DNA of 64,000 nucleotides from Apostichopus japonicus (GCF_037975245.1 NC_092563.1:14186001-14250000), one strand, 5' to 3'; counted from the first letter of the stretch, positions 51,101-63,632 are shown. A program made the numbers and translations. The notes: a model not told the origin generated them from the letters alone.

Positions 51101-54100
51101 CAGGCTATTGTGAAGGCCTTCGTTGCAGAGGATTGACACCCTACAAATAGCATCAGTTCCTGAAAGAAGGAGTATTATGTAATATACATTCAAGTTGTTA
51201 TTCTATTGATGAATATTGTACAAAATTTGTTTGAGACCTGGCCACCATCTCAACTTCAATCCTGTTATTTTCCCTCATTTGTTTGTGACTCAATGATTGT
51301 GACTCTCAGTTTGACTACATGGGTCTTAGTTAAAAATGCCACATTTATTAAGACATTTGTAGCAAAGGTGTTTCCACTGGCTCAGATGGGATGAAGGATT
51401 CAGATAATCATATCCATCACCATATTCTATCAAGGTTTTTGGTTACGATGCCAAAGACCAAGTAACCTATGCGATCATGTTTAGGAATTCACAAAATCTT
51501 GGAAACTATAGTCCAACTAGTGGCTGCCCATGATGATTAGAATGGCCCTATTTTTTGTATCTACAGTCCTTGCCAAAAATGTTTGGCCCAAACAGTCATT
51601 AAACAGCATACTGTTAATTTGCCATCAGTGCCCCCCCCCCACCCTTTCTTCCTGATATTGTAGCAAAATCCTTTCAGAACATGCAAGACTGATATGGGGA
51701 GTGGTTTTGTCAAGGATTGTATGGATGTATTGTACCAAGGATTGTCTGAAGCCTGTACAAAAGTATAGGTTACATATTTAATATTCCTGACAAGCCTAGT
51801 TGCATTAGCCAAATGAGACATTTTGAAGCAGTTCTGTTGATTTCATGTTAAATGAGGGATGCTGTTATACAAAAATGATAAAAATGATAGTATAAATTTC
51901 TTTTTGCATAATACATTAATTAGGTAATAAAATCCCTATTCAATTCATGTTCCTACTTCTACAACTGTTTCTATTTTCTACAACTATGTGCCAGTGCAGG
52001 GCTAATAAGGACAAAGGAAATAATAACATTAACTCACATCAACAGTGCTGTCCTGAGTAACTCTTCTTAATCTGTGGGTACCACTTGGCAGTATAAACTT
52101 AACTGGGAATCCAAATGGCGATTCATCCTCTGGATCGAGCATTTGTGACCGTCTCTGCAGCAGGTTTGCCTTTATAAATAAAACACAAATGTTTGTAGCG
52201 ATGCAATGGGATACAAATAATATTGTCTGGATAATTTCATCATGACTTATAGTGTAATGGCAACAAAGAAGCAGAATATGAGGCAGAACTATTATACTAT
52301 GAGATTCATCTTAGTTTCCCCCACTGAGTTAGCCTGATTACAATGTTTTCAGTGTTTGACCCATGGTGACTTTAAATGACCTCTTATAAAATACTCAATA
52401 TGGCTGACCTACATACAAAATTTGAATTTCATCCACCTTTCCTCTTCATTGGGCAAGGTGTCATACAAACATATTACATACACAGGTGAGCATTACATTC
52501 ACTCAGTGTGAGGAATTCATTCAAATATCCAATATCCTAACCTAGTAGGATAATAGAAATGGATAACCTTGACACTACCATAAACTTTGTTTATCTAGAG
52601 AGGACTTGGATGTATTGTATTCCTTCTGAGGACTTAAATTTCCTTTGACTGAATACCCACACACACATGCTGATGTGATTACATAGATCCCTTTTACCTT
52701 TGGCAAGGAATACAAAATTGATGAATCGTCTTAATGCTTACAAGCTGATCTCGATTTTGGTGTTCTTCTTTTGGCAAAGGATCCCCTGTTTCAAGTACAT
52801 CTGGAAGCTATATCAGAAACAGATTAAACAAATATTTTTTATTATACTAGTTTGTGTTTAGTTCTAAAGAGTTCTTATAGTTCTTCTTACATAATACATA
52901 TGTAGCAGAGTGCTATTTTAGCCACTGTTACTATTTTCCCCCCATGTGGTCAAACTCCCCCATTTGTACTGGTAACTATGTCATGTACATAGGGCATTGA
53001 CTTCTAATACAATTGATGTCTGTTGGGAGTAAGTAGTGGTTAACTAGAGAGAGACAAGGAGTCTATCTCTGGCCTGATTGTTTATCTTTTATCCACTTTT
53101 CTTTCTTTGTTTCCCTTTATTAATTTTTTTGGCTCTGATTACTTCTGAGCTTCCTGTTCTCACCCCTTACGCATTCCTGCGCTCCCAATGTGTGTTTTGT
53201 GGTAACACCCCTTATGTTATACCTGTTAGGAAGCAGCATCTGGCTTCTCTCAACTGTAAAGGCAAAACAACTCTTCTTTGTTTGTGGTCATCGGCCACCC
53301 TATAATTCTAAGTGTGAAGTTAAGATGTTTAGGGCTTAAAAACCTAGCTACATCCAATGGATGCATCTCTCATCTGCCGACACAAACAGAGGCAACACCT
53401 TTACCACTCCTGAGAGAGAGTTGAAGACAATTTCATATGTCTTCATGATATACTGCATATTCTGATTATTCAGGTCCTACCGTATACATGTACTCTGAGA
53501 TACACACCCTGGTGATGGCCTTGGACATTTAGACGCCTGGTAATACTTATAGACGCCGGTTGTATTGAAATACCTAGGGAAGGGGCTACTCCACCCAATG
53601 GTCCCCCGAGCGGTCTAGAAACGCTGGATTGGCACGACTGCGCACATGTCCGAGTGCAGTATTTTCTAGTTTTATAGTGTCAGTAGTCGTAACAGACTAC
53701 AAGAGCGAGAGTATATTGTATATTTATCAGTTCGTAGTTGTGGGAATGCTAAAATGCATATGTATCCACACAAACTGAGTCATTATTATTATTATTTGTG
53801 TTTATGATCTCATGTGTTCATATTCAGACCATATAGTTTATAGTAGAACAGTACTGCTCCTTGATGGTATGTCGTTGCGTGGTTACTGGACTTTGCTGAA
53901 TATAGAAGCCAGTCGTTACCCTATCATAAATATTTCTGCTTATTGATTTGTGTATGTTTTTTATTAATTTCTAAGCTTCCGTCCCTATTCTAGCTGACAA
54001 TTAGAGTCATTGTAAACATCCCTAACCCCGCTGCTCCTATGTCGTAGGTACATGGCGAGTAGTCGTTACACATATGTAATACACTGATATTTGTAATGTT

Positions 54101-57100
54101 CATTCCTAAGTATATCAAGCACAAATGCCTTCTCACATAAGTAGAGGTTATCCCCTGGCAGAGATTAATCTACCATAGCACTTGAGGTTGATTGTGGGCC
54201 CATTCCTAAAATTGCCTGCCACAAGTTATTCATACTGGTCAGTCTTTATTCCGGCACCAAATACTTCACATTACAGGTTATATATAGTCAATCAAGATGA
54301 AGTATCTTGCAAGAAACACAGGTACATTGACATATAGTTCAATGAATGATAAATATGATTAATATGTACCCCTGTATTTTGATCTGCAATCAGGGATTCC
54401 TGAAACTCTGCATCCTGCTGGCAAACAAGACAAGCATCTTCAACAAATGTTCTTCCACAGTCTGAGCATATCTAAAAAAAAATATTCAACAATCATTTGT
54501 CAACAAGCAACAAATGGTATCTTCAGACGATGCCCCATGATATAGGAGGGGCATGAAAAGCTTTGAGTAAGCTTGGGTCGCCTTTGTCCAATTGATATAT
54601 CATTTCAGTGCCCCGACCAGGCCCCAGTCTATCATGACATATTATTTTTAGCTATGAACTCGGGCAGTGTGACCCTGTGAGGCTCAAACCTGATGTGCCA
54701 AGGTTTAGTGGAGAGTGGACCAGAGTGGGCCCTCAGGATGTAGGGCCCAGAAACATGCCAAGGTCCTAAGATTGTAAGTTCCGTAAGTGACTGGTCTTCT
54801 CAAACTATGGTGCTGAAAGGTCTGGGGAATTCCCCCCCCCCCCCCCCCCCCGCATGTTGAACCTACATTCGCTTAGATCTCCCTATGAAAATTAACTCAC
54901 CGTGGAGGTTCCAACTTCATCCTCATTAGTAGCCTCATCAACAGCCTCATTAGCATTATGTTGAACCTGTTATTTAAGCACAAATTGTATAGTCATTTAT
55001 TAACAGGGTAACAAAGTAAGTTTTTAATTATAAATAACAACATGAAACAACAGTAAAACATGAATTATTTTACTACAAAATGCATAAATATGTCTCAAAG
55101 GCTGTAAACAAAGTACTCCATTTAATAATCTTAAATCTTTAAAATGCACTATACCTCTGTAAGTGGTCTTATATAAATGCATGAGCGTTTAAGCCCAACC
55201 CACGTCTTGATGGCATGAGGGCAATTAACACCTTCTGGGAAAGGTTCCAGCTTTCTGCCACTGCTTGCTGGTCCACAGCGACACAATTCAAACTGAACAC
55301 CTTCCAGAGATGGAAATTCTTGTCTCAGGCGCATTAAAAAGTTTGTGCAAGACAGCTGCAAAGGAAGGCATAATTTCTTTTTATAACCTTGGCTGGTGTC
55401 AACTGTTGGAAGAAGAGATAAATACATGCAATTATTCATGAATCATTGCTTTACAAGTTAAGTCAGATGATCAAAGTTGATTTTAGTCAGTTAAAGATAT
55501 ATAGCTATAGTATAGCTATAGCTATGAGTTTCATCAAAGTTTCCCCTTTTTGAGTGAGTCAGATTACAAGGTTTTACGTTTTTTACCCATATTGATCTTA
55601 AATGACCTTTGACCTCTTATAAAAAAAATATAGTTCATCGGCGCAATATGGCTATCATACGTATGAATGTTTGAATTTCATCTAGCATTCCCCTATTGAG
55701 TTATCCTGATAACGAGCAGGCATCACAAGGTGGGTTTTGCATTTAATCTGAGAACTCCATAGAATTATTCTCTATCATAACCATGACAATAACCTAACCA
55801 TTGTTTAAATGTCCGAGGACCTTTTGTCCTATTTAATTTTTCTTCCTCGGACCTGAGGCTGAAAGTCCTTTTACAGGTCCTCAGACCTGCTGCAAAATCT
55901 GTCCACACACACATACATGCCAACGTGATGACATAGATTCATTTTACCTTGGGCAAGGAATAAAAAATTATCGCTACAATCCCTACAGCATGAGAAGGTA
56001 TTCAATTGTTTTATGATGTCCTCTAATCTCTACGATCCATGGATTATGACATTTGACCTGGTAAACTGAAGGTAGCACTACCCATGTATCATCATTTTGA
56101 CTTACATTAAAAAGAACTAAAGAAAATTATGTAGGCTTTCAATTGTCCTTTGTACTAAAATTCCCTAAGCCCAACAATGGCATACAACCCATAATCAATG
56201 GGTCTACTGCACCATCAAGATCCATGAAAGCTTAATTGCATGGTACCTATTTACACAAGTGAACAGATATATAGATAATGATAAATATTAGATAAATAGA
56301 TAAAGAAAGAGCACAGTCACAATAGCTCAACCTTGCAGCAAACTTATATCACTTACCATTTGTACCTTTGACATTGTTTTTCGTTGTGCCCGATCTGACT
56401 AAAATGTAAGTATTTGTGTAAGTTTTCTGTTTTTTCTCCGCTTGTTGTGGTCTTCTCGATACAGCTATGGGGACACGTTGGAAATTGTTGAATCTTAAAA
56501 TAGGAAAAATGAAATAAGTTTATAAGTATATATAGCTCCATAAATGTGTGATAAACATAAATTTTTAAATAAGGTATGTTTTCTGCAAAAAAAACATGAA
56601 TGACTTATTCATCAGGCTGTAAAAATAGCGAACATGCCTTGAATTATTTAAAAAGTCATGTTTAATCCTGCACGCCACTCACTGTTTCCCTATTTTTCAG
56701 CATTTACATATAGCATTTATATCTAGGCTACCAAAACATAATTGCAAAATGGATTTTCTGAAAATTGTTTACAGTATGTAAAAATACCTCAGCCCAGCTT
56801 GGGCAGAATAGGCTACACCAGAATGATCGTTTAAATAAGCAGTAAAACTCATGGGTGCAAGGGCGGCGCCAGTAGGGGAAAGGTTTGGGGGCTGTGTGTG
56901 TCCCAAACTCCCCAATCAACAAATGCTGCCCCCCCCTTGGGATTGGTCATTACCATAGTAATATAACTGATGATCAATCGAATAGGCAACGCAATAGTGA
57001 TAATTTAACTACACTCTCTAAAGTTAGGCCTTGGGGGCTTAGGCCTACTGTGCCGCATCTAATTCATGGATGATCAGTTAAAATAAACAGCATAACAGTG

Positions 57101-57956
57101 CCCATTCAACAGATGATCAGATAAATCAGCAGCAAATTCAATCATTTTGTTGTACTTTTGGACTCACACATCAATCCAACAATGCACCGTAGGCCCCTAG
57201 GCTACAAGCGATGTTTCAGGCTATAGCCTAAACCTAGGCCCCTATAGCCAAGGCCTTACATTATGTAAAAAGGTCTGGGCCTAGCCTATAGACCTTATCG
57301 CAAATAGGAGACCACAAAGCATCTTGGGAAGAAATATTCTGAATGGTCCAGCTTGGCCCCATACACAAATGGCAAATTGTAAATTTACTTTCGTCTATTA
57401 CATTCTGTGATTTTCTTAAGAAAATTGTTAGGTTTCTTTTGACTGACTCAGAAAATTTGTGGGTTTTCTTTGATCCATAGTGGTCTGTAAACATTCTTGT
57501 GGAATGATTTTACATTGCCTGGCTACGACAAGATCGATGGGACGGACAGTGTTCGTAATAATCCTCCCCAGAATGCAATTATAAAAACGCACTCTTCCAA
57601 TTTGCGATAAGGTCTAGGACCTATGCTGTTTTTAATAGGAATAGGGCCTTTTAAGTTTAGGCCTAGGGGCTGAGCTAGGATTAACCGAACTTATTATTGT
57701 GTCCTCGCCAATTCAGGCACTGTTACTGTAACGTTAGTGTTAGGCCTAGAACTATAGCCTAACTTAGAGCCTAGCTAGGCTAGGCCCTAACCAGGGGCCC
57801 TAACGTATTTACTTACTCAGCAACGAAATCGGTGGGAAAATTCCTTGAAGTTGTAGGCATAACTGATGAGTGATGTGGTGAATGAGGCCTGTTTGCCACT
57901 CGATTGGAAAGGTTATGAAGTCTTTGTTGAAATTCTTGGATCCTATTTGGGTCCAT
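47129..57956 (-). CDS. HECT-type E3 ubiquitin ligase encoded by the transposon, 847 aa, twelve exons
   Basis: Exons, 5' to 3': 57956-57817, 56493-56357, 55402-55155, 54966-54901, 54471-54370, 52807-52742, 52169-52038, 51159-50986, 50716-50645, 49652-49555, 48930-48604, 48110-47129. Every junction is GT-AG, phases agree throughout, and the total is 2,544 nt. Layout: basic N-terminus; a segment ending CIYIRPLTE (93-175), probably ubiquitin-like; a zinc-binding pair C199-x2-C202 and C211-x2-C214, followed by DAEFQESLIADQ as in UBX proteins or UIMs; a UBX-like fold (about 274-355); an acidic linker; a Pro/Arg/Ser hexapeptide repeat (412-520); and a HECT domain (522-847) with catalytic C813. The predicted role is E3 ligation of ubiquitin. 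Its target (transposase, host repair factor or silencing factor) is unknown. Confidence 0.85.
48307..48470 (+). repeat. intron repeat with TGACCTTTGACCT motifs
   Basis: GTGACCTTTGACCT occurs twice (about 48,319 and 48,447) in a region that resembles 52,320-52,500 and 55,545-55,700, all in introns of the HECT gene. Shared blocks are GAGTTA..TGAT.ACAA, TTTGACCTCT.GTAAAA and ATATGGCT. A related stretch lies in a transposase intron (about 41,265-41,410). Confidence 0.6.
48642..48900 (-). repeat. 18-bp coding minisatellite
   Basis: About 14 copies of GGTTGTCTTGGTGAGGAT or one- to three-base variants. In the HECT gene frame (- strand) they encode SSPRQP/PSPRQP hexapeptides joining the UBX-like part to the HECT domain. 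Unit length is a multiple of three, so copy-number change keeps the frame. Open frames in two other registers here are repeat artefacts. Confidence 0.95.
50060..50450 (+). repeat. two ~150-bp repeats related to the 19.6-20.8 kb array
   Basis: Shared blocks are GAAAACATTGTAAACACCATA, GGTGGAGGTCAAAGGTCA and GAGGTCACCAGTGGTCAAA. The copies lie in the HECT gene intron between 49,653 and 50,644. They show that this repeat family occurs both inside and outside the transposon. Confidence 0.7.
52320..52500 (+). repeat. intron repeat, second copy of the TGACC-rich family
   Basis: Aligns with 55,545-55,700 through GTTTTCAGTGTTTGACCCAT, a TTAAATGACCTCTTATAAAA block, CAATATGGCT and TTTGAATTTCATC. It lies in a HECT gene intron. 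Confidence 0.6.
52808..54369. other. longest HECT gene intron, no exon recognised
   Basis: The intron between the exons at 54,471-54,370 and 52,807-52,742 has no further coding match. The 75-codon + strand frame at 53,078 is pyrimidine-rich and unsupported. Confidence 0.5.
55545..55700 (+). repeat. intron repeat, third copy of the TGACC-rich family
   Basis: Contains ATGACCTTTGACCTCTTATA and the CAATATGGCT and TTTGAATTTCATC blocks of the copy at 52,320-52,500. Confidence 0.6.
56494..57816. other. first intron of the HECT gene
   Basis: Rich in TAGGCCTA palindromes (57,180-57,300 and 57,640-57,800), mirrored by the first transposase intron (40,150-40,400). A G/C-rich remnant (about 56,857-56,940) looks like a decayed hAT MITE without a matching end. 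Confidence 0.5.
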
Positions 57957-58045
57957 TTTGTGTTGCTCTGTCGTTACAGTCATTAACTGTCTTAAAACTA
58001 TACACCTTGCACTTGTATGTTGTACTAACGCGTCACAGGTGGAAT

Positions 58046-58133
58046 TGCGTGCTTTGATTGGTCAAATGTTTACGTGTAAAGGATTTACCTTACGCGTTAC
58101 ATTCAGACGTTATGACCCACACGGCCAACCATA
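58046..58133 (-). repeat. right terminal inverted repeat with CCAAT box
   Basis: On the - strand it reads TATGGTTGGCCGTGTGGGTC, then ATAACGTCTGAATG, one ACGCGTAAGG module and ACCAATCAAA. The CCAAT box (58,057-58,061 as ATTGG on +) lies about 100 bp before the HECT gene ATG. It lacks the inner duplication seen at the left end. Confidence 0.9.
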
Positions 58134-58494
58134 GCCGTCTACGTCGTTACATGTCGCAGGCCCAAAATTTCTTAGTAGCTGCATATATGCACGCACAGTG
58201 ATTGCATTAAGAGTTGAGACCGTTAACTTACTTAGCCAGATCTGATATTACAAGATGACTTCTCCTGACCTGGATACCGATGACGAGTAGGCCTACATTA
58301 TCATTGGAAAATATCTTTCGTCAGGACTGTACCCTGAAAAGTCTACGATAAATCTAGAAAGATCGATAAGGGGAAGATCGAGGAGTTTTAGACTGACGGG
58401 AGATGCCGATCTAGTTTACGTCGGCCCACATGGCAACGAAGATAGGCCCTTGGCCAAAGCCCAGAAAATTAAAGCTTACAAGAAGGGTTTGGCG

Positions 58495-61369
58495 GTAAGT
58501 GTATTATTTGTTTATTTGTATAAAACTTTTAGGAATTATTTCCACTGAAGAAAATGATTCCATAGATATGCATATTACTTGAACTAAGTGCATTGGCCAT
58601 TTGGGCCTTGCAGATTATAGGTATATTTTATTATTTGTAATCACCTAAGAGTAGAACTGAAAAGTCTAAACTTTATTAGTGGTAGAGAATATCGTAATGC
58701 ATAATTAGTCGGCAAGACACGAATAGTATTAGGCTACTATAGGCTAGCCTACTGTAGCCTAGGAGTAGGACTTCGAGAGTTAACCCTATTTGCAAATAAT
58801 TTGCTTTATTCAAATTCAAGCCACTCCGATTGGCAATCTCTGAAATAAAGCCTACTTGGTATAATTTTTGTTACTCTGGTAGCTGCCAAAACTCCCAGAT
58901 CAGCTGTCAGTTACATATCAGCTGTGTATTGTGTACCCATGCTACCATGAGTATACAAGCTTTTAATTTCAATAATGATTATGTGTTTGAAATTGCTAGG
59001 TTAAAAAAAAAGAAGAAATCTTCAGGATAGGACTTTTCAGATTTTCTGAAAGATATGTCCTGGGATTAGTCCCCTTACTAGTTAAAACACAAGGTAGCAA
59101 GGGAGAGGGGGGGGGTCCCTGTCTTGTCCATTTGGAGGATCAATTAAATTAATGAGTGTTACTTTATTATCTCTTTCTTTTTAGAGGTTTTCCCATATTT
59201 TTTTAATTTATTGGTGCCGGGATGTGCACAGACACTGCAGCAGGTCGAATATACTGTATGCTATAGTAATCGATCAGTTGGCCACCTGCCCATCACTTCA
59301 TTGTCAGAAGGTTAGCTAGCTGTTTTGGCTAATAATTTTTAATAAGTTTAATGGGCCTCTTTGCTGGTGATATTTTAATTATGCAAACATGTACATGGTT
59401 ATGGTATGAATATTCATTAAACATTCTTCCACAGTAATTAAGGTTGTTAATATATGCACAAAACAATGTTGCAATTAAATTAGTGCAGGTTAAACCATGG
59501 AGCTATAAACCTGGGATTATAGCTCCATGGACCAAGTTTATATCATTTATATTAAATTTGCAATGTATTATCACTTGTAGACACTGCTTGGTGATATACT
59601 GTAGTATTGCTAGAATAGTGACCAGAATGGACCTAAAAAACTAATATAGGCCTAGTGTAATCTCTTTGACAAATTTGAGGGTGGGTGAATAAATTTCTAT
59701 TCAGGAGGATAGCTGGTTGTTGAGAGAAACAATTGAAAAAAGAGCAAATAAAAATGCACAACAATTTGCTTTCGTTTTATCCCACATGTTATCATGAACT
59801 TATTTGACCAAATGATAGGAGTATTTTGGTATAAAACCCTAATTTGAAAGAAAGGGATCTGAGAAGGTGGCTAAATCAATAGAAATATCAGGTTCATTTC
59901 AATTTCTGTAAGAGTCCTTGTAGGATACGAGTGGTGACAATTTCACCACCTAAGTATTATTTTCATCTGCATTTCAGCAGGAGGCACATGTACACCTGAT
60001 TTTGATGGAATCTGCAATGGAAGTTGTGTAACATGTTTTTTTTTCTTTCAAATACCTATCCTAGCTCATAGGCCTTACATGTTAATGGAATACATATGGA
60101 CCACCTTATGCGTTCAGCTTATTAATGCTAGGCCTGGGTCGAAAATACTGTTCACAAGCAGCACAGTTATCACTAAATCACTTTGTTTTTTGTCATCTAA
60201 AAGCAATATTTGTTTGCATGATTGTAACTGCAAAGTCATTCACCATATGCATATCAAGTTATCAACCGATGCTTAAAGTTTGCATCCCTTTGTTGGCCAG
60301 TGCAAGAGTATAAGGAGTATGTGTGGAGATTGTCCAGAGAATGAAAGATCTAGCTCATTCATTTGTTCTTAAAGTTATAATTTACTAAGCATATATTAAA
60401 GATGATCATGATGGTGGTACATTCAGTAGACTTAATGACTCGCAGTACTGTCGGGAATTTTCATGTACTGCAGCCATAAACACAAATTTCGCTAAGAACA
60501 CATTTTGGTATTTTTTTTTAGCTGCATATAATGAAAGCAACAGGAAAACCTTTACATAGGACTTCATAATTATCTGATATGAATTTCAAAATGAAAAGTA
60601 AACTGAATTGTGATATGAAGCAAGCATGACACATGAACATAACAGAGTTCAGTACTTGAATTGTTGTCAGAAAGAAGTATCCGAGAAAATGTCCTAGGTA
60701 CGTACATTCATATGCAGTTCATAACTAAAGTACCAACAGAGCCATAGCCTTTTGTCCAAAATTCATCCCCAATGAACCCATATGCTTATTTCAACATCTA
60801 TTTAAGTAAAATTTGCTACTTGGTTAATAACCAAGAAGTCTTTCCTTCCATACTGTAACTCTACAGTGTGAATTTCTGTCATTAATATAAAAAATTCTGC
60901 AAATTCCCTTCAAAGATTAATTTGTAACATTTCTAAATGCTTACCATATATAGATATCAAAGTATAGGTTGTACCAATGTATGCTTCCTACATCAGTTAT
61001 GTGTAACCCTGTCATCTCACTGACAGATTCCAAGGCAATTTTCTGACTAACTATCAATCACTCATCCAGGTACTTATACATCTGTCCCCCCCCCACCCCA
61101 CATTCAAAGGTGATGAAAATGGTTACCAGGCCTATGATAGTCCCTAGTGACAATTACCATCTAGGTTGTCAGCTAGATCACTGCATGTGACTTGCATCTC
61201 ACTTCAGAGATCTCCCATTGGACTTCCATATAACAGCTGGGTTTGACAAGTCAGTAAGTAATAGGTTTGGTAATGAAGAAAAAAATTGGTAACAGAGTCT
61301 TCCAGTGTGAGTTACAATAAAAAATAAAAAAACAATTGAATGTTTAGCATTTTACAAAACTCAGATATA
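58495..61369. other. intron-like interval of the integrase pseudogene
   Basis: Nothing coding is recognised. An A/T-rich stretch with a G-run (59,107-59,117). The missing zinc-binding exon was looked for here without success. Confidence 0.4.
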
Positions 61370-61822
61370 CAGGCATGAGACTCTTCCGAGGAAACGCGGA
61401 TTTCCGATTTTTTTTTTTTCATTTTCCCGTTTTTTCTCGTAATTCGCGTTTTTTATTTTTTTTTTTATTTTTTTTATTTTTTATTTTTTTTTTGTTTTTT
61501 GGCCGAACATGCTGGACTGTGAAGGGAAGGAACACCGAATTTGACCAGTGGTGGAATCAAGTAGCACAAAGCAAGCAAAAAAGCCTTTTTTTGGTTAAAT
61601 AAAGCTAATGGATAAATTATACAAGCAGAAATTCCACACTTTTTTGGCGAGTTGCGTGATGTGATAGATTCCATCTAGAGTCCACCATTTTGCATCTAAG
61701 CCCTCCTTACCTGACAAAAAAATTCTAAAGGGGAGGGGGACACCCCCTCCCTTAAACCCCTCCCCCAGGACGGCGATCGATAAATTTCAGATTTTTTTTC
61801 CCCCGGCTCAGTCTCATCCCTG
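61370..61822. mobile_element. hAT-like MITE, ~453 bp
   Basis: The left end CAGGCATGAGACT pairs with the inverted right end CAGGGATGAGACT. The flanks share GATATA (61,364-61,369 and 61,823-61,828), shorter than the 8 bp expected for hAT. Long T-runs at the left and a CCCCTCCC tract at the right. It lies between exons of the integrase pseudogene. Superfamily uncertain. Confidence 0.6.
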
Positions 61823-63632
61823 GATATAAATCGCTTGAACATCAGTTCGTATGATTAGATTGTGTATGGTTCTGAATGCTATTTTACTTCTTTTTTTAGA
61901 TGGGTGTGGATATGATTGGACCCCTTCCAGAGACCATCAATGGAAATAAGTACATCATATAAACCCTATGTGACTATTTTTCAAAATGGCCAGAGGCTGT
62001 TGCTGTACAGAAACAAAACAGCAAAAACTGTTGCAAACTTCTGTTTGAAACCATGGCCAGGTAAATATCCATCTACTTTTGTTTCTACTTTACATGGAAT
62101 TAGTTATGCAGACCTGCATTTGCACTGTTTTAACTGTGACCCAGAAAGCGGCCAAATGGTTACAGGAATTTATAGAAGTTGTTTCTTAAGTTAATGTCAA
62201 TGAAATGTTAGTGGGATATGGTCAGTGCTTTTAACTTACTTTTGTTTTTAAATCAGTGCTGAAATGATTTCCTGATTAAACCATGTAGCCATTCTGCAGA
62301 TGCCAGTAGTTCATTACATTACTCGTAATCAATACTTAAACAATAGTTATTTAAATGTTTCCATTTATTTAGATTTGGGTGCATGAAAATTGTCATCTCA
62401 GACCAGAGAGGAGAATTTGTTAATGCTCTGAACAAGTCCCTGTTTGACATGATAGGGGTAGACCACAGAGAATCCTCTAGCTACCACCCACAGACCAATG
62501 GGCTTGATGAAAGATTCAACCAAACTCTGCAAAGTTCACTCATCAAGGTTGTCAATGAAAACCAACATGACTGAGATGAAATGCTGTCTTCAATTCTCAT
62601 GGGGTACCATACAGCCAAACATGGTTCAATAGGTCTTTCACCTTTTGCTGTGATGTTTGGAAGGTTTGTAATAATTTAAACCTGCCATTGCTGAATAGAG
62701 ATTTACATTTGCTAAGGCCATATACAGAGAAAAAGCAATCAGGGATAAGAGAGTTTGGACAAATCTTGCATAGCTACACCAGTCCTCTGTACGATAAAAT
62801 CTAATTTAACACATCCCAGGTCCTGGGAAAAAACGCTAAATAGAGGACCATCAATAACCCAAGTTAAGTTATAATATCTTAACAAATAAATATTAACCCT
62901 GTATATGGTACACTCTGCAGCAAGTAAAAAATATGAACATTCATTAAACTGTAAATGCATGCCCATTAACTTAAAAGATACATGCAATTAATGCCACTGA
63001 CGTTGGTTTTGTTTTTCATGTACTATATATTTATCATAATTGACTGGTATGCAAGTTGGACCTATAACAGCACAGAATATATATAAGGGTTTTATATTTG
63101 TGCTGGTTTGAGTATGTGATGTGACTCAAATTTCTGGTTCAATGGTCTTAATAGTAAAAATAAAATATATAAAAATTTATTTATTCTTCAGTCAACAAAG
63201 TGTTGTGAATAATTGAATGTTAATTTATCTTCATATATCCAGAGAGCCATTGCGACCAGTCGACATTGAAGACTCCATTGTCCAACCAGAAGCTCCTACT
63301 ACAGACTGCAGCGATGCACAGCGGGAGAGGGTTTTTCAACTCATGTCACAGTCGCGGGACATAATCAAAGGTGTTGTGAAAGAAAATATTGGCAAAGCCC
63401 AAGAACGGCAAAAAAAGAATTTGGATAATAGGCACCAAAAAAGGTAATTATATAATGCTATATTGTACATTGAAGTTGTTATTAAATGAATGGCAACATA
63501 TGCATTGTATTATGATGTTTACGTATATCTGCTGGATTTTATTTTATTCAGAGCTTCGAAGTTGGTGCCAGTGTTCTCGTACGGAATGCTAGAAAGGATG
63601 CCCGAAGAGGAGGGAAGCTCGAAAACTCTTGG

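Larger units (their letters stand above)
39777..58133. mobile_element. 18.36-kb IS3EU-like DNA transposon carrying a transposase and a HECT ubiquitin ligase
   Basis: The termini are TATGGTTGGCCGTTTGGGTC (left) and, inverted, TATGGTTGGCCGTGTGGGTC (right). Both continue with ATAACGTCTGAATG, so 33 of the outer 34 bases match. A perfect 6-bp duplication GCCGTC flanks the element (39,771-39,776 and 58,134-58,139). Inside lie a 5-exon DDE transposase gene (+) and a 12-exon HECT ligase gene (-). They face each other and start 181 and 177 bp from the ends. Both are fully open. As I recall, the integrase-type DDE protein with HTH, 6-bp duplications and TA-starting ends are features of the IS3EU superfamily; that name should be confirmed. 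Near-identical ends, intact duplication and intact genes imply a recent insertion. Confidence 0.93.

Noticed and set aside
56857-56940. CAAGGGCGGCGCCAG with G/C runs as another hAT MITE
   Set aside because: It looks like a MITE end, but no matching second end or duplication was found.
39777-58133. Large element considered as a Maverick/Polinton or a retroelement
   Set aside because: No polymerase B, capsid, packaging ATPase or reverse transcriptase is present inside, and the 6-bp duplication with short TIRs and a DDE gene fits a cut-and-paste transposon.
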